Positions 1 to 8,979 of a stretch of 64,000 nt of DNA are shown one piece after another. Source of the stretch: a virus; the IMG/VR virus record IMGVR_UViG_3300025684_000014, positions 1 to 64,000 of that record; one strand, given 5' to 3'. The position numbers and the translations under genes are program-made. Under the pieces are notes generated by a model. It was not told the DNA's origin and searched no databases. It saw only the letters and a program-made list of their open reading frames with translations. The stretch's first letter is position 1. Each line of letters opens with the position of its first letter.

Positions 1-1400
1 AACCCTGTTGTAAATTCAGTAGATCCTGGAAGTAAACCTTCTATTCCTCTTCTTACGAAAGATAGGCCAGTATATTTTCCAATATAAGATCTTCCTATAT
101 CTATATTGGCAGCTGTAGTAGCTAATCCTTCTATTATGCCTTTATCAAATCCAGGCATAATCATTTGTACTGCAAAAGCACCTATTCCTAATTTTGTACT
201 TAATCCTTTTATTGGGCTTTTTGCTAATTTGTCATAACCATAACCTATACCCATAGATACTGCAGAAGATGCAACTATATTACCTAAAACTCCAAATTTA
301 TCTCTATAGTGATCTACTGTAGCTACTCCTAAAGAAACCGCTCCTAATTTACTAGCTTTTAATCCTAAAGATAAAAATTGTTTATAAAATGCATCTGGAG
401 TTGTTTTTAAATCTAAGCCTGTTCTTTCTAAAAAATGTTCTGATATTTTTCCTAGAACAGGTATTTGATTGTATGTTGCGCTTAATAGTTTATTAAACCT
501 ATTGATACCCATTGAAAGAAAACTAGCAGGTACAGCAGTTCTTCTTTTTAAAGCCTCAAGAGAATTTATCTCTCCAGACATAGAAGGTACTGGCATTATT
601 CTAGCTTGAGTTCCATCTGAAGATCTAAAAACATTTTGATAATCTACTTCATCTCCTGATACTAGGTTCTGATAAACGCCTTGAATTGCAGGGTTTGTTC
701 TTTGATCAATATTTTCAGCTAATGCAATGTCGTAAACATCTGCTCCATACACACCATGTTGAGCTTTTACTTCATTACTTACCAGTACTGTACTGTTTGC
801 TTTTGGAGTTCTTATTTTTTCTTTACCAACAACATTTCCTGAAGAATCAGTTACGTCTTGATACGTTTCATCGTATCTTTGAAATATCAAATTCATATTA
901 GCGTTAGGATCATCTACAGAAGCTTCTAATCTTAATTCATAATCTTTTATGGTATCACTACCTAAAAAAACTCCTATATTCGAATCTTGAAAAGCTTGTT
1001 CTCCCACTACACTTCTTAATATTCTTACTGTATCTTCATTCATCATGTCAGGAGTATAAATTTGCGCTCTTACTTCTTTAGTAGGGTCTAAAAGAGAAGC
1101 CATTTTTTCCATACCTAAAGCTTCTCCACTCAAACCATAAGAACCCATTTCTGACAAACGTAAAGTATTACCAAAACCAAAAGGAGTTTTATTCATTAAA
1201 TTTCTTGTTCTACTGTGCAAGATATCGTAATGAGTAAGCTCTTGGCTATCTTTGTATTTTGTATTTTTTAATAAATACGCACCAGCATACAAACCAGCAT
1301 AAGGGGAAAGAGATGCTCCTAGTTCTATTAATGGATGCATCTCTGGCTCTTTTTCTATCGCAGAGTAATATAGTCCTCCTGGTCCATGGCTAGCGTACAT
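1..1400 (-). CDS. Probable tape-measure or tail-tip protein, N-terminal part (runs off window)
   Basis: The reading frame opens with ATG at 1400, three bases after the stop of the preceding gene, and stays open to the window edge, so at least 466 residues are visible and the C-terminus is missing. It contains Gly/Ala-rich hydrophobic stretches near residues 40-50 and 350-410, which would suit a membrane-inserting tape measure or tail-tip protein. Position supports this: sheath, tube and two chaperone-like genes lie directly upstream on the same strand, the usual order before a tape measure. No catalytic motif was recognised. A virion membrane-interacting protein is an alternative. Confidence 0.6.
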   Translation of the reverse strand, partial: MYASHGPGGLYYSAIEKEPEMHPLIELGASLSPYAGLYAGAYLLKNTKYKDSQELTHYDILHSRTRNLMNKTPFGFGNTLRLSEMGSYGLSGEALGMEKMASLLDPTKEVRAQIYTPDMMNEDTVRILRSVVGEQAFQDSNIGVFLGSDTIKDYELRLEASVDDPNANMNLIFQRYDETYQDVTDSSGNVVGKEKIRTPKANSTVLVSNEVKAQHGVYGADVYDIALAENIDQRTNPAIQGVYQNLVSGDEVDYQNVFRSSDGTQARIMPVPSMSGEINSLEALKRRTAVPASFLSMGINRFNKLLSATYNQIPVLGKISEHFLERTGLDLKTTPDAFYKQFLSLGLKASKLGAVSLGVATVDHYRDKFGVLGNIVASSAVSMGIGYGYDKLAKSPIKGLSTKLGIGAFAVQMIMPGFDKGIIEGLATTAANIDIGRSYIGKYTGLSFVRRGIEGLLPGSTEFTTG

Positions 1401-1403
1401 ATT

Positions 1404-2087
1404 TTACCCTTGTCTTTGATCTAGTTTTGCTAAATGTTCTCTTGTTAAACGAGCTTTCTCTTCAGCGATAAATCTTTCTTCTGCTTCTTTTACTTCCCAA
1501 TAACCTAATTCTTGTTCCATTCTATTTACATTATGAACTACTTCTGATTTTTGTTCTGCTTGCTTATCATTTTTCTTTTCATAAACTTCTTCATAAATAC
1601 TTTTGAGATCAATTCTTTGAAAACCATTTATAGTTTTTACTAATTTATTTTCTGCTTGAACAAAGTATTTTATAAATTGTTTTTCTGTAAGATTGTCTAT
1701 GTCTTTGGGACTGAGACTTGAAAAAGCTGTATATATTATACTTTTCATATGCTCTAAAATACTATCTGCAGGAGCAGCTTTTCTTTCATTTGCTACATCA
1801 AGTAAAAAATCTTTTAATTCTTTTCCTCCTGAAAGTTCGTATATTAAATTGCCTGTAGTTATTACATAACCATAAGCAACATCTTTTGGATAATACTCTA
1901 CAGCATTTATACTACATAACTTAAAAATTTCTTCATAAATAAAAATGGGCGGCATAACACCACCCTGAATTACTTTATTAAAATAATTATACTCTCTTAT
2001 AGAAAGTAATCTGTACTGAAATGTTATTTCATCATATGTTGTGCTGTAGAGCTCAGAATCATATTCTAAAGCTCTTAAAAAACTCAT
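1404..2087 (-). CDS. Putative tail assembly chaperone (second of a pair)
   Basis: A 227-aa soluble protein with no recognised domain. The C-terminal third is charged and helical, rich in Glu, Lys and Arg. Its start overlaps the stop of the 291-aa gene upstream by 4 bases (ATGA), indicating translational coupling. Two coupled proteins between tube and tape measure is the classic position of tail assembly chaperones, so the call is positional rather than homology-based. I saw no obvious slippery heptamer at the junction that would make a frameshift fusion. Confidence 0.4.
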   Translation of the reverse strand: MSFLRALEYDSELYSTTYDEITFQYRLLSIREYNYFNKVIQGGVMPPIFIYEEIFKLCSINAVEYYPKDVAYGYVITTGNLIYELSGGKELKDFLLDVANERKAAPADSILEHMKSIIYTAFSSLSPKDIDNLTEKQFIKYFVQAENKLVKTINGFQRIDLKSIYEEVYEKKNDKQAEQKSEVVHNVNRMEQELGYWEVKEAEERFIAEEKARLTREHLAKLDQRQG

Positions 2088-2959
2088 AGTTGTGTAGTCA
2101 ATAACATCGCTTGTTGAGGGGTTAAGAAACCACTGTTAAGAAGGATCATTTGATAAAGAGAATCTAATACACCCGCCTTACAAGTATCTAACCAGCGTTC
2201 GTTTAAAGAGGGGTAAAGCGTACAATAAAGGACTACTTTTTCTTTCAACTTCTCTTCTACTTCTTCACTGTCTTGAGTTTCTGAAAGCCTTGCCATGAGA
2301 TCTCTAATCTTACGCCATTCACTTCTTGTAAGGTGATGATAGATGTATACATCGCCTTCACCAAAAGCCATTACGTGAATACCATTCTTTCCATAACGCT
2401 CTTTCCAAGCATTTATCGTATCTAAACTTGGTGCATCTTCTTCGCCTGCTAAAAGCTCTAAAATTTGATCTTTCATTTGCGGAGGTCCTTGAGTTTCTTC
2501 TTCGTAAACTATTTTTGGCTCTTCTATAACTTGTTTTTTCTTTGCTGTTACTTCTGCTTCTAAGGCTGCTAATTCTGCTTCTAAGTCCATTGATTCCTCT
2601 TTTTCTTTTATAATATTTTCTATAAAAGTAGTTTTTTCTTCTACTTTTTCTTCAAGTATAACTTCTTTTGGTTTTTCTTCAACTTTTTTGCGCTTCTTTT
2701 TTCTTTCTCTTCTATAAGCAGCGCTTTTTAATGCTTCCTTTTCTGCTTCTTCTTTTGCTTTCTTTTCTTCCAATAACTTAATTTTTTCTTCTTCTTTTTC
2801 AATTTCATTTGATATTGGAATAAAAGCACTTGGAGGCAAAGAAGCTAAAATTGAGTCTGCAGTAGGAGAGTTTCGTTGTAAAACTTCTAAAGCTTTTCCA
2901 GTTGCAGGCTCTCCAAAAATAGCTAATCTATCATCTATTTTTCTTCCTTCAAATCCCAT
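2084..2959 (-). CDS. Putative tail assembly chaperone (first of a pair), coiled coil
   Basis: A 291-aa protein. Residues about 50-150 are a very charged Glu/Lys coiled coil containing the cluster RRERKKKRKKVEEK. Residues about 170-291 form a compact domain with Trp and aromatic residues. It lies between the tube-like genes and the 227-aa gene, which it overlaps by 4 bases. The placement suggests a chaperone of tape-measure assembly. An internal virion or scaffold role is possible because of the coiled coil. Confidence 0.4.
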   Translation of the reverse strand: MGFEGRKIDDRLAIFGEPATGKALEVLQRNSPTADSILASLPPSAFIPISNEIEKEEEKIKLLEEKKAKEEAEKEALKSAAYRRERKKKRKKVEEKPKEVILEEKVEEKTTFIENIIKEKEESMDLEAELAALEAEVTAKKKQVIEEPKIVYEEETQGPPQMKDQILELLAGEEDAPSLDTINAWKERYGKNGIHVMAFGEGDVYIYHHLTRSEWRKIRDLMARLSETQDSEEVEEKLKEKVVLYCTLYPSLNERWLDTCKAGVLDSLYQMILLNSGFLTPQQAMLLTTQL

Positions 2960-2968
2960 AAGAATCCT

Positions 2969-3394
2969 TTATCTAAATATTTCTATATTTCGAGCAATAA
3001 ACCCATACTCTTCTACAATAACTTGTTCTGTTATTTGTATTGATTTACCCATAGATACTATATGACAATCTTTTAATTTATAAGATTTACTCAAGGTATT
3101 ATTATATCTTATTTCAATATCAAACCCCGGAGTTGTCAATGCATTATAAGATATATTTTGGCTTTCTTTATTTAAAATTTTCATTAAATAATTTGGTTCA
3201 ATATAGTTGATTAAAAAATTACCTTGAATAATTTCTCTTCCAGGCAGCATCGCATCAAATAAGCTTGAATTGTATCCGTAAATAGGCTGTCTTGAATTTT
3301 GATAAGAGTAACTTATCCCTGCGCATTCAATCAATTCTTTTTCATTTAAATAAATATTTACATTTGCTCCTGAAAAGTATTCATAATTACTCAT
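2969..3394 (-). CDS. Tail-tube-like protein, short paralogue
   Basis: A 141-aa protein starting with a Tyr-Phe-Ser-Gly-Ala segment and an NGKEL-type beta hairpin, laid out like the two tube-like proteins upstream. All three open with a YxxYSGxD-like segment, then a short beta strand, a reference to a gene- or name-type loop (here QPIYGYN) and a G-x-x-x-G-x-F/M-I strand. It overlaps the next gene by 1 base. Probably a beta-sandwich tube or tube-initiator subunit. The assignment rests on shared pattern and position. Confidence 0.45.
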   Translation of the reverse strand: MSNYEYFSGANVNIYLNEKELIECAGISYSYQNSRQPIYGYNSSLFDAMLPGREIIQGNFLINYIEPNYLMKILNKESQNISYNALTTPGFDIEIRYNNTLSKSYKLKDCHIVSMGKSIQITEQVIVEEYGFIARNIEIFR

Positions 3395-4137
3395 TACTGT
3401 CCTCTACTTTTTATATTAATTCCATTTAATGGGATTATTCCTGGGATTCCTCCTCGAAATCCTCCTCCTCTAATTTCAAATTCTCCTGATTTCATAACAT
3501 TTCCGCCAACTCCTTCTACAACAGAAGCTGTTTCTATTTTTAAATTATTTTCTTTTTTAATATCTAATTGTCGTAGATCTTCTGCAACAAATTGTATTGA
3601 TACTTCTGTTACTAAATCGTTTACTGAACTTATTATACCTTCATTGACTATGTGGATGTTTTTTATTTCCAAAGAAGCTGATTTGTCAAAATAATCTTTA
3701 GTACTAATATTTTTTTTATATATTTCGCTTTTATAAAAAAGCCTTATATTGAATGGCAAAAGTAAAGTGCTTAATTTTCTTTTATTATTTAAACTTAACC
3801 CGTTTACTTCAGGGGCTCTAGTATCCCTAGACCATGTGTTTCTTTTTTCATTAATATTTTTTAATGGCTCTGTTATTTTTTCTTCATCGATTTCTAACAA
3901 CTTTGCTAATGGGTGATCCTCTATTACTAAAAATATCATTGATCCCGCAATAGTTCTTGTACTACTTGTGTAACCTACTGCATTTCTGTTTCCTAATCTT
4001 CTAACTGGAGATTTAGCTTCATGTAAAGATATAGAGATTGTCGCTAAAGAATTTAGATGAATTGTTTTATCTGGTTTGTTTTCAAAATAAGCATATGCAT
4101 CACAATCTGCGCCTGAATAAGAGTAAGTATAGTCCAT
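3394..4137 (-). CDS. Second tail-tube-like protein
   Basis: The start at 4137 is preferred because GGAG lies 8 bases upstream; an in-frame TTG at 4149 would consume that ribosome site. The 247-aa product begins MDYTYSYSGADCDAY and has the motif YTSSTRTIAGSMIF, closely matching the tube protein's YSRGKRGIAGTMIS at the same relative place. It is therefore a likely paralogue of the 295-aa tube. A role in the baseplate hub, tube initiator or tail terminator is plausible. The ribosome site follows directly on the T-run of a terminator hairpin. Confidence 0.5.
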   Translation of the reverse strand: MDYTYSYSGADCDAYAYFENKPDKTIHLNSLATISISLHEAKSPVRRLGNRNAVGYTSSTRTIAGSMIFLVIEDHPLAKLLEIDEEKITEPLKNINEKRNTWSRDTRAPEVNGLSLNNKRKLSTLLLPFNIRLFYKSEIYKKNISTKDYFDKSASLEIKNIHIVNEGIISSVNDLVTEVSIQFVAEDLRQLDIKKENNLKIETASVVEGVGGNVMKSGEFEIRGGGFRGGIPGIIPLNGINIKSRGQ

Positions 4138-4149
4138 AATTTTCTCCAA

Positions 4150-4175
4150 AAAAAAGGAGGCTAATGCCTCCTTTA
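4150..4175 (-). terminator. Rho-independent terminator after the tail tube gene
   Basis: On the minus strand a 9-bp stem AAAGGAGGC/GCCTCCTTT with a 4-base loop runs into eight T residues. It lies just downstream of the tube gene stop at 4207. The T-run abuts the GGAG ribosome site of the next gene, so readthrough or a separate transcript must supply the genes further left. It probably sets a high tube to minor-protein ratio. Confidence 0.85.
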
Positions 4176-4206
4176 TAACACTTATTTGACTACTAATTAA
4201 AGCTTT

Positions 4207-5094
4207 TTACTTTGTTGTGTATGTTCCACTAGTTGCGGTAGTGTAGTTAACTGCAGCAGAACCACCACTTGGTGTCTGTGCTCCACGATTATCTTTTGTA
4301 CCTTGTCTTTCGTAAAGTGCACTTCTTGCAGCTACAGTGTCTGTGCCGCCATCAGGTCCAATCGCTTTAATATCAAAGCTACGCCAAGGAAGAATTGTAC
4401 GACAAACATAAGTCATTTGGTTTTCAATGACAATATCATCAATTGAAAAACCAGAACCTTCATTTAAAATTTCGCAACCATATAAACGCATTTGAGCAGA
4501 TTGCCCGTACTCGTTTGCAGCAACAATTGCAATATCAAAAGGTAAAATTTGGTCCACATAATAAACTGGAGCAACGCGGTAGTTTTGTCCAATATCTGTA
4601 AGTGAATAAGAAGTTTCTCTAGTCAAACGTTGTGTCGCTGGAGATCCTATTGATGCAGAAGTTTGTCCAGGTCCTACAGTAGCCTGTGAACTGCCAAATC
4701 TTAAACTATTTACTGTTGCTAAGCTTAAATTATCATTAATTTCATTGTTTAGATTATTATAGTTAGGAGAACTATTTTTAGGGTTACCTAAATTTTCTTT
4801 ATCTTTCACAACAAGTTCATCACTATCTCCTAAATAATATTCTCCAGTAAATGAAGCACTATAAAGCAAGTGAGTATCCATCATAAGAGAAATCATTGTT
4901 CCAGCGATACCTCGTTTACCGCGAGAATAAGAAATAGGATCAACTGAACCCATCACGTAAATAGGAGCTTTTTCACGCTGAATAGCATAAGAAAGCGCTT
5001 GCATTGAACCAACTTGAGCTCCATTGATTACAACGCGAATATCAACACCTGAATAAGAGGTGTATGTTCTAGCTAAGTCTAATGATGTAGCCAT
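4207..5094 (-). CDS. Tail tube protein
   Basis: A 295-aa beta-rich protein. It begins MATSLDLARTYTSYSGVDI followed by NGAQVGSMQAL, and RGIAGTMI follows near residue 60, a layout typical of gp19/XkdM-like tube proteins. The middle (about residues 95-160) is Asn/Ser-rich, likely a surface insert. It lies directly downstream of the sheath gene and is followed by a strong terminator, consistent with high expression. The family assignment is from pattern and order. Confidence 0.65.
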   Translation of the reverse strand: MATSLDLARTYTSYSGVDIRVVINGAQVGSMQALSYAIQREKAPIYVMGSVDPISYSRGKRGIAGTMISLMMDTHLLYSASFTGEYYLGDSDELVVKDKENLGNPKNSSPNYNNLNNEINDNLSLATVNSLRFGSSQATVGPGQTSASIGSPATQRLTRETSYSLTDIGQNYRVAPVYYVDQILPFDIAIVAANEYGQSAQMRLYGCEILNEGSGFSIDDIVIENQMTYVCRTILPWRSFDIKAIGPDGGTDTVAARSALYERQGTKDNRGAQTPSGGSAAVNYTTATSGTYTTK

Positions 5095-5118
5095 TTTATT
5101 TTCCTTTCAAATTTTAAA

Positions 5119-7680
5119 TTAAGCGCTAGGAGCGTCAAGAGTAATGTCAATTGAGATTGCTTCAATTGACAAAGGTGGTACAAAACGTACATTTGCTCTC
5201 AAAACTCCATTAATCCTATCAAGACGTGAAGCATTCAAGCTTACGGTAAGTGTCCCGCTTTGAGCATATCCAGCTTTTTCCATAGCCAAAGACATGCCAT
5301 CAAGTCTTTGAGTAAGGCTTTGAATCTGTTGGTCAGTGTAAGCTGCTCCAATAACAGGCAAACAAGCTGCTCTTACATTAGCAAGAATAGCGTTAGCTGC
5401 CATAATAGAAGAAAGCTTAGAGTAATCAGAAGTGCGAAGAGCTGAAGTGTAAATGGAAGAGATAACTCCAGATTGATCAATCATGCAAACGCGCAGCGCA
5501 GCAAGGTTATCAAGCATCGCTTTTGGTGTGCGTTGTGCAGGAGTTATTCCATCTACAACACCGCGTACAGGACCAATAGGCTCTGTACCTGGTTGAAGGC
5601 TAGAAAGCTTTCCTGCGATAGCGCTAGCAGCTGAAACAAAAGCTGAGCTTCTTTGGTTTGTTCTGATTCTTGAACCCTTATTAACATTACTTGTGCTTGC
5701 AGGATCTGTCATGAAGCCCCAAGAACCTACAACAATTGCATGCTTTCCAAGGTCAATTGGGTTCCCAAATGTATCAAGAGCTTCGTCTTGGTCATCAATT
5801 CCGTAAGGAATTTCGTTTGGCAAATCGTTACCATTAGTAAGAATTACACCACCAAAAGCAACTCCACCACGATAATCAGGATGACCAGCAAGAAGTTTTG
5901 TTCCAAGAACACCGGTACCTGCTTTTGTAACTACAAGCTCTCCTGCAGAAGTAACTTGGTATTCTGCAGGATTTCCAGCCCACTCAGAAACTCCACTATG
6001 CGAAATAGCAGGCTTAGAGCAAGGAACAATAGCTACTGTTTGAGAGTAATTTGTTGACGCTGTATAAGCAGCTTGAGCAGCTTGATGGAGGAAAGAAACC
6101 TCTCTTACCTCAACATTTGCAGCTGCCAGAAGAACACTCTCTGCAGCACCTTCTTCAGGGAAAGTCATCAACCTGTTGCAAACAGCTTCAGCAACAAGGT
6201 CTCCAACTAACTTGAAGTGATTAATAACAAATGGATCTTGGCTTACAATACTATTTGTTTCGTTAGAAATAAGATAGTCTGAAAGCGCTCTACTTCCACC
6301 AATTACTGACGGACGAAGCTTGTGTGAAAGCTTTTGGCCATCAGCCAAATCAGCAGACAATGTAAGTGTTGCAAAAGGTGTAACAACACTTACTGAAGTT
6401 GTACCAGCTACAGTAAAGTCTGCAGTTACGTGACATTCAACTTCACCTCTATCATTCCAAAATGACTCTACAGAAGCAGCTGCACCTGAAACGCTATGTA
6501 GATGCATATTTACTAAGTTCAAAAGATCTCCAACAGATTTGTTATCGTCAGATAAAACAATTTGCAAATCTCCGGAAACATAACTTGCTACATTTTCTGC
6601 CAAAAATGGATTCTTTCTTGCGAAGAAAAACATATTTGGTTCACCATTAAAAATATATTTCCAAAAGTAACCAAGCTTTGTTTTGTGCCACTGTAGTTGT
6701 TCTGCAAGAGTGTCACTGCTAGACAGCTCTACAGGAGCTGTGTCTGCATAACACCCTTCGCAATAAAGCATATCAATATTTTCAAACTCAAGATTTTTGT
6801 AAGCAAGCTCTGCTCCAGCATAACGCTCAAGATTATCAATATAATCAGGAGCGCTTCCATCAATACGGTCAAGATGGAAACTTAGGTTTGTTAATGTATC
6901 TGTATTGCTCGAATCAAAAATATCAACAAAACGAATTTCCCCTAAAAGATTTGCACTTTCACCACTTAGTCTTTCTACATTTGTTGTAGAAGAAAGAAGG
7001 TCTCCAAGAAGTTTAATATCTTCTAATGTGTAGCTGCCATCATTTACAAATTTGTTAAGAAGAACTGAATCACTTACAGCGTCTGCGGTAAACAAAAACT
7101 CTCCTGCAGGAACGTTAATTTCTACGTCAAAAGCAAGATCACCATCAGCTCTAATAATTCCTTCTGAGTCATAAACAAGTACACTATCCCCTCTCAAAGG
7201 CTTTGCATACAAGAGAACTCTTTGGCGAACAAGATTTCCTTCTACATAAGGCTTCAACACCATCTGAAGGCCTTCTAGTGTAGATTGAATGTTGCGATCA
7301 GCTTCTCCTTCTTGCATAAAGATAGGCTTGATCATAATGAGTGTTTCAAGTTCATTAGAGTCAGGAATTTCGCGCTTGATCATTACATGGCTGGGCTTTG
7401 CTCCAATGCGACTAACAACCAAAGGAGTTGAAGCATTAGCGTTTTTAGCAGCTACTGCTGCTCTAACCAGTTCTGATCTTGGATCAAAAACTGTTTGTAA
7501 CTCTACTCTATTTTGATAACCAAAAGGCTGAGCAATAAAACCGCTTTTTGCAGTACCAAGAGAAAAAAGTACTGGTCCTGAAGCAGGCTCTGGGGGAAGT
7601 TGAGCGCGCATATTGTTGTCATTAAAAACAGCAGTTAGCTCGCCAGCGATGTTTCGCATAGTTAAGTTCTGGTATGCCAT
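5119..7680 (-). CDS. Contractile tail sheath protein
   Basis: An 853-aa protein, longer than T4 gp18 (about 660 aa). The C-terminal ~140 residues read as the conserved sheath C-domain: a helical segment (LTQRLDGMSLAMEKAGY) followed by beta strands ending in a PLSIEAISIDITLD-type strand. The N-terminal part is a large beta-rich surface domain. The ribosome site AAGGAGACGAA immediately before ATG is one of the strongest in the window. Position before the tube gene supports the call. It shows the phage has a contractile tail. Confidence 0.85.
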   Translation of the reverse strand: MAYQNLTMRNIAGELTAVFNDNNMRAQLPPEPASGPVLFSLGTAKSGFIAQPFGYQNRVELQTVFDPRSELVRAAVAAKNANASTPLVVSRIGAKPSHVMIKREIPDSNELETLIMIKPIFMQEGEADRNIQSTLEGLQMVLKPYVEGNLVRQRVLLYAKPLRGDSVLVYDSEGIIRADGDLAFDVEINVPAGEFLFTADAVSDSVLLNKFVNDGSYTLEDIKLLGDLLSSTTNVERLSGESANLLGEIRFVDIFDSSNTDTLTNLSFHLDRIDGSAPDYIDNLERYAGAELAYKNLEFENIDMLYCEGCYADTAPVELSSSDTLAEQLQWHKTKLGYFWKYIFNGEPNMFFFARKNPFLAENVASYVSGDLQIVLSDDNKSVGDLLNLVNMHLHSVSGAAASVESFWNDRGEVECHVTADFTVAGTTSVSVVTPFATLTLSADLADGQKLSHKLRPSVIGGSRALSDYLISNETNSIVSQDPFVINHFKLVGDLVAEAVCNRLMTFPEEGAAESVLLAAANVEVREVSFLHQAAQAAYTASTNYSQTVAIVPCSKPAISHSGVSEWAGNPAEYQVTSAGELVVTKAGTGVLGTKLLAGHPDYRGGVAFGGVILTNGNDLPNEIPYGIDDQDEALDTFGNPIDLGKHAIVVGSWGFMTDPASTSNVNKGSRIRTNQRSSAFVSAASAIAGKLSSLQPGTEPIGPVRGVVDGITPAQRTPKAMLDNLAALRVCMIDQSGVISSIYTSALRTSDYSKLSSIMAANAILANVRAACLPVIGAAYTDQQIQSLTQRLDGMSLAMEKAGYAQSGTLTVSLNASRLDRINGVLRANVRFVPPLSIEAISIDITLDAPSA

Positions 7681-7711
7681 TTCGTCTCCTTAAAGAGAAA
7701 AAGTAATTATG

Positions 7712-8428
7712 TTATTTAGGTAATATTCCAATATCAATCATGATATTACGAATCATTGTATCAGCTTTAGCATCAAATTCTCTAAATCTTAAGAAAAAAC
7801 GTAGAGGTCTGCTAAAAACTCTTTGGCCATTAATAGCCATATAGTTGTCAGAAAGTCTATCTTTAAAATAAAATCTTTCTGCGCCTTTTACTTCAAAAGC
7901 AAAAGCAGAATTTATTAAAAGTTTTTCTAACCAAATAGCTCTAGAATTAGCAAGTTTATTGCTTGTTGCCCAGCAATTCAATTCTACTACATGATCTACT
8001 GGTCTAGATTCCACTGTAATAACTTTGTTAGGCAAATCAGGTCGAATCTCTTGATGAGAATAAGTAGCTTTTCTATGAGGTCGACCTGTTCCTTTTGCAT
8101 TCATCATACCAGGCTTTCTTTCTACTACTTTAAAAGTAATAACTTCGTTACCATAACTAGCCATATCTTCTGGTGGGTATTCTTCTACTAGTTTTACTTT
8201 AAATTTTTCTTGAATACCTTCTCTATCTTGAGCATCAAGTATAAGTTTTTGACATGTATCAAAAAATATATCTAGTGTCATTGGTTCAGTATTTGGTAAA
8301 AATACTGAGGAAATATTTACATTGTAAGGATTGTCAATTACTAAATCATTTACATTCAATTGATTAACTATTTCTCCATTTGTATCTAATACATTTATAA
8401 TTACAGATTCTTCAGTATTACGAGCCAT
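7712..8428 (-). CDS. Putative tail terminator or neck protein
   Basis: A 238-aa protein between the head-completion genes and the sheath gene. It has a beta-rich N-terminal half and a basic C-terminal half with several Arg/Phe pairs (RPLRFFLRFREF). No family was recognised. In contractile phages this position usually holds the tail terminator or neck proteins, which cap the tube and sheath. It overlaps the upstream gene by 1 base. Confidence 0.4.
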   Translation of the reverse strand: MARNTEESVIINVLDTNGEIVNQLNVNDLVIDNPYNVNISSVFLPNTEPMTLDIFFDTCQKLILDAQDREGIQEKFKVKLVEEYPPEDMASYGNEVITFKVVERKPGMMNAKGTGRPHRKATYSHQEIRPDLPNKVITVESRPVDHVVELNCWATSNKLANSRAIWLEKLLINSAFAFEVKGAERFYFKDRLSDNYMAINGQRVFSRPLRFFLRFREFDAKADTMIRNIMIDIGILPK

Positions 8429-8979
8429 TATATATTTCCTCTAATAGAGCTTTCTTCACGAGCATAAACAGCTATGTACTCTACTCTTCCATAGTCAGCT
8501 CTATATATTTGAATAGTTTCTGGTTTGTATATTGTTTCTCTTTTGTAAGGTACAATTAAATTTCCTTCTAAATCAAGACTAAGTTCTATTATTTTATCTT
8601 TATATGATATTTTTTCATCATATCTTAAGTAAAAGACTTTATAATCAGTTCTTATCTCTCCAGGCATTATTCTTTTTGTGCGGTTTCCTTTTCCACCATC
8701 AGCACCTACTAAAGAAGAATATACTCTTACAAATCTTTCATCCCAAATGTAACCCTCTCCTAAACAATATCGACATGTATTTTCTGCGTCTGCTTCTCTT
8801 GTAAGCGGATCTCTACAAGAGCAATCAATTCTATTAAAACTAGAATCTAATCTAGCTTCTCTAATTAAAATTAAATGGTTGTGTGGTTTGCATCCGCCTT
8901 TTCCAAATACTATGTTATCAAACTCTTCTCTAAGATCAATCTCGCATTTTTTATTTCTAACTTTATTTAAGTTAATCAT
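8428..8979 (-). CDS. Putative head-completion protein with Cys cluster
   Basis: A 183-aa protein with a Cys motif around residues 55-80 (CSCRDP ... CRYCLGEG), a CxC...CxxC arrangement that could bind zinc. The CxxCxGxG element resembles those of small phage head-tail connector proteins. It is tightly packed between the 354-aa gene (start one base away) and the 238-aa gene. The role is inferred from position. Confidence 0.4.
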   Translation of the reverse strand: MINLNKVRNKKCEIDLREEFDNIVFGKGGCKPHNHLILIREARLDSSFNRIDCSCRDPLTREADAENTCRYCLGEGYIWDERFVRVYSSLVGADGGKGNRTKRIMPGEIRTDYKVFYLRYDEKISYKDKIIELSLDLEGNLIVPYKRETIYKPETIQIYRADYGRVEYIAVYAREESSIRGNI

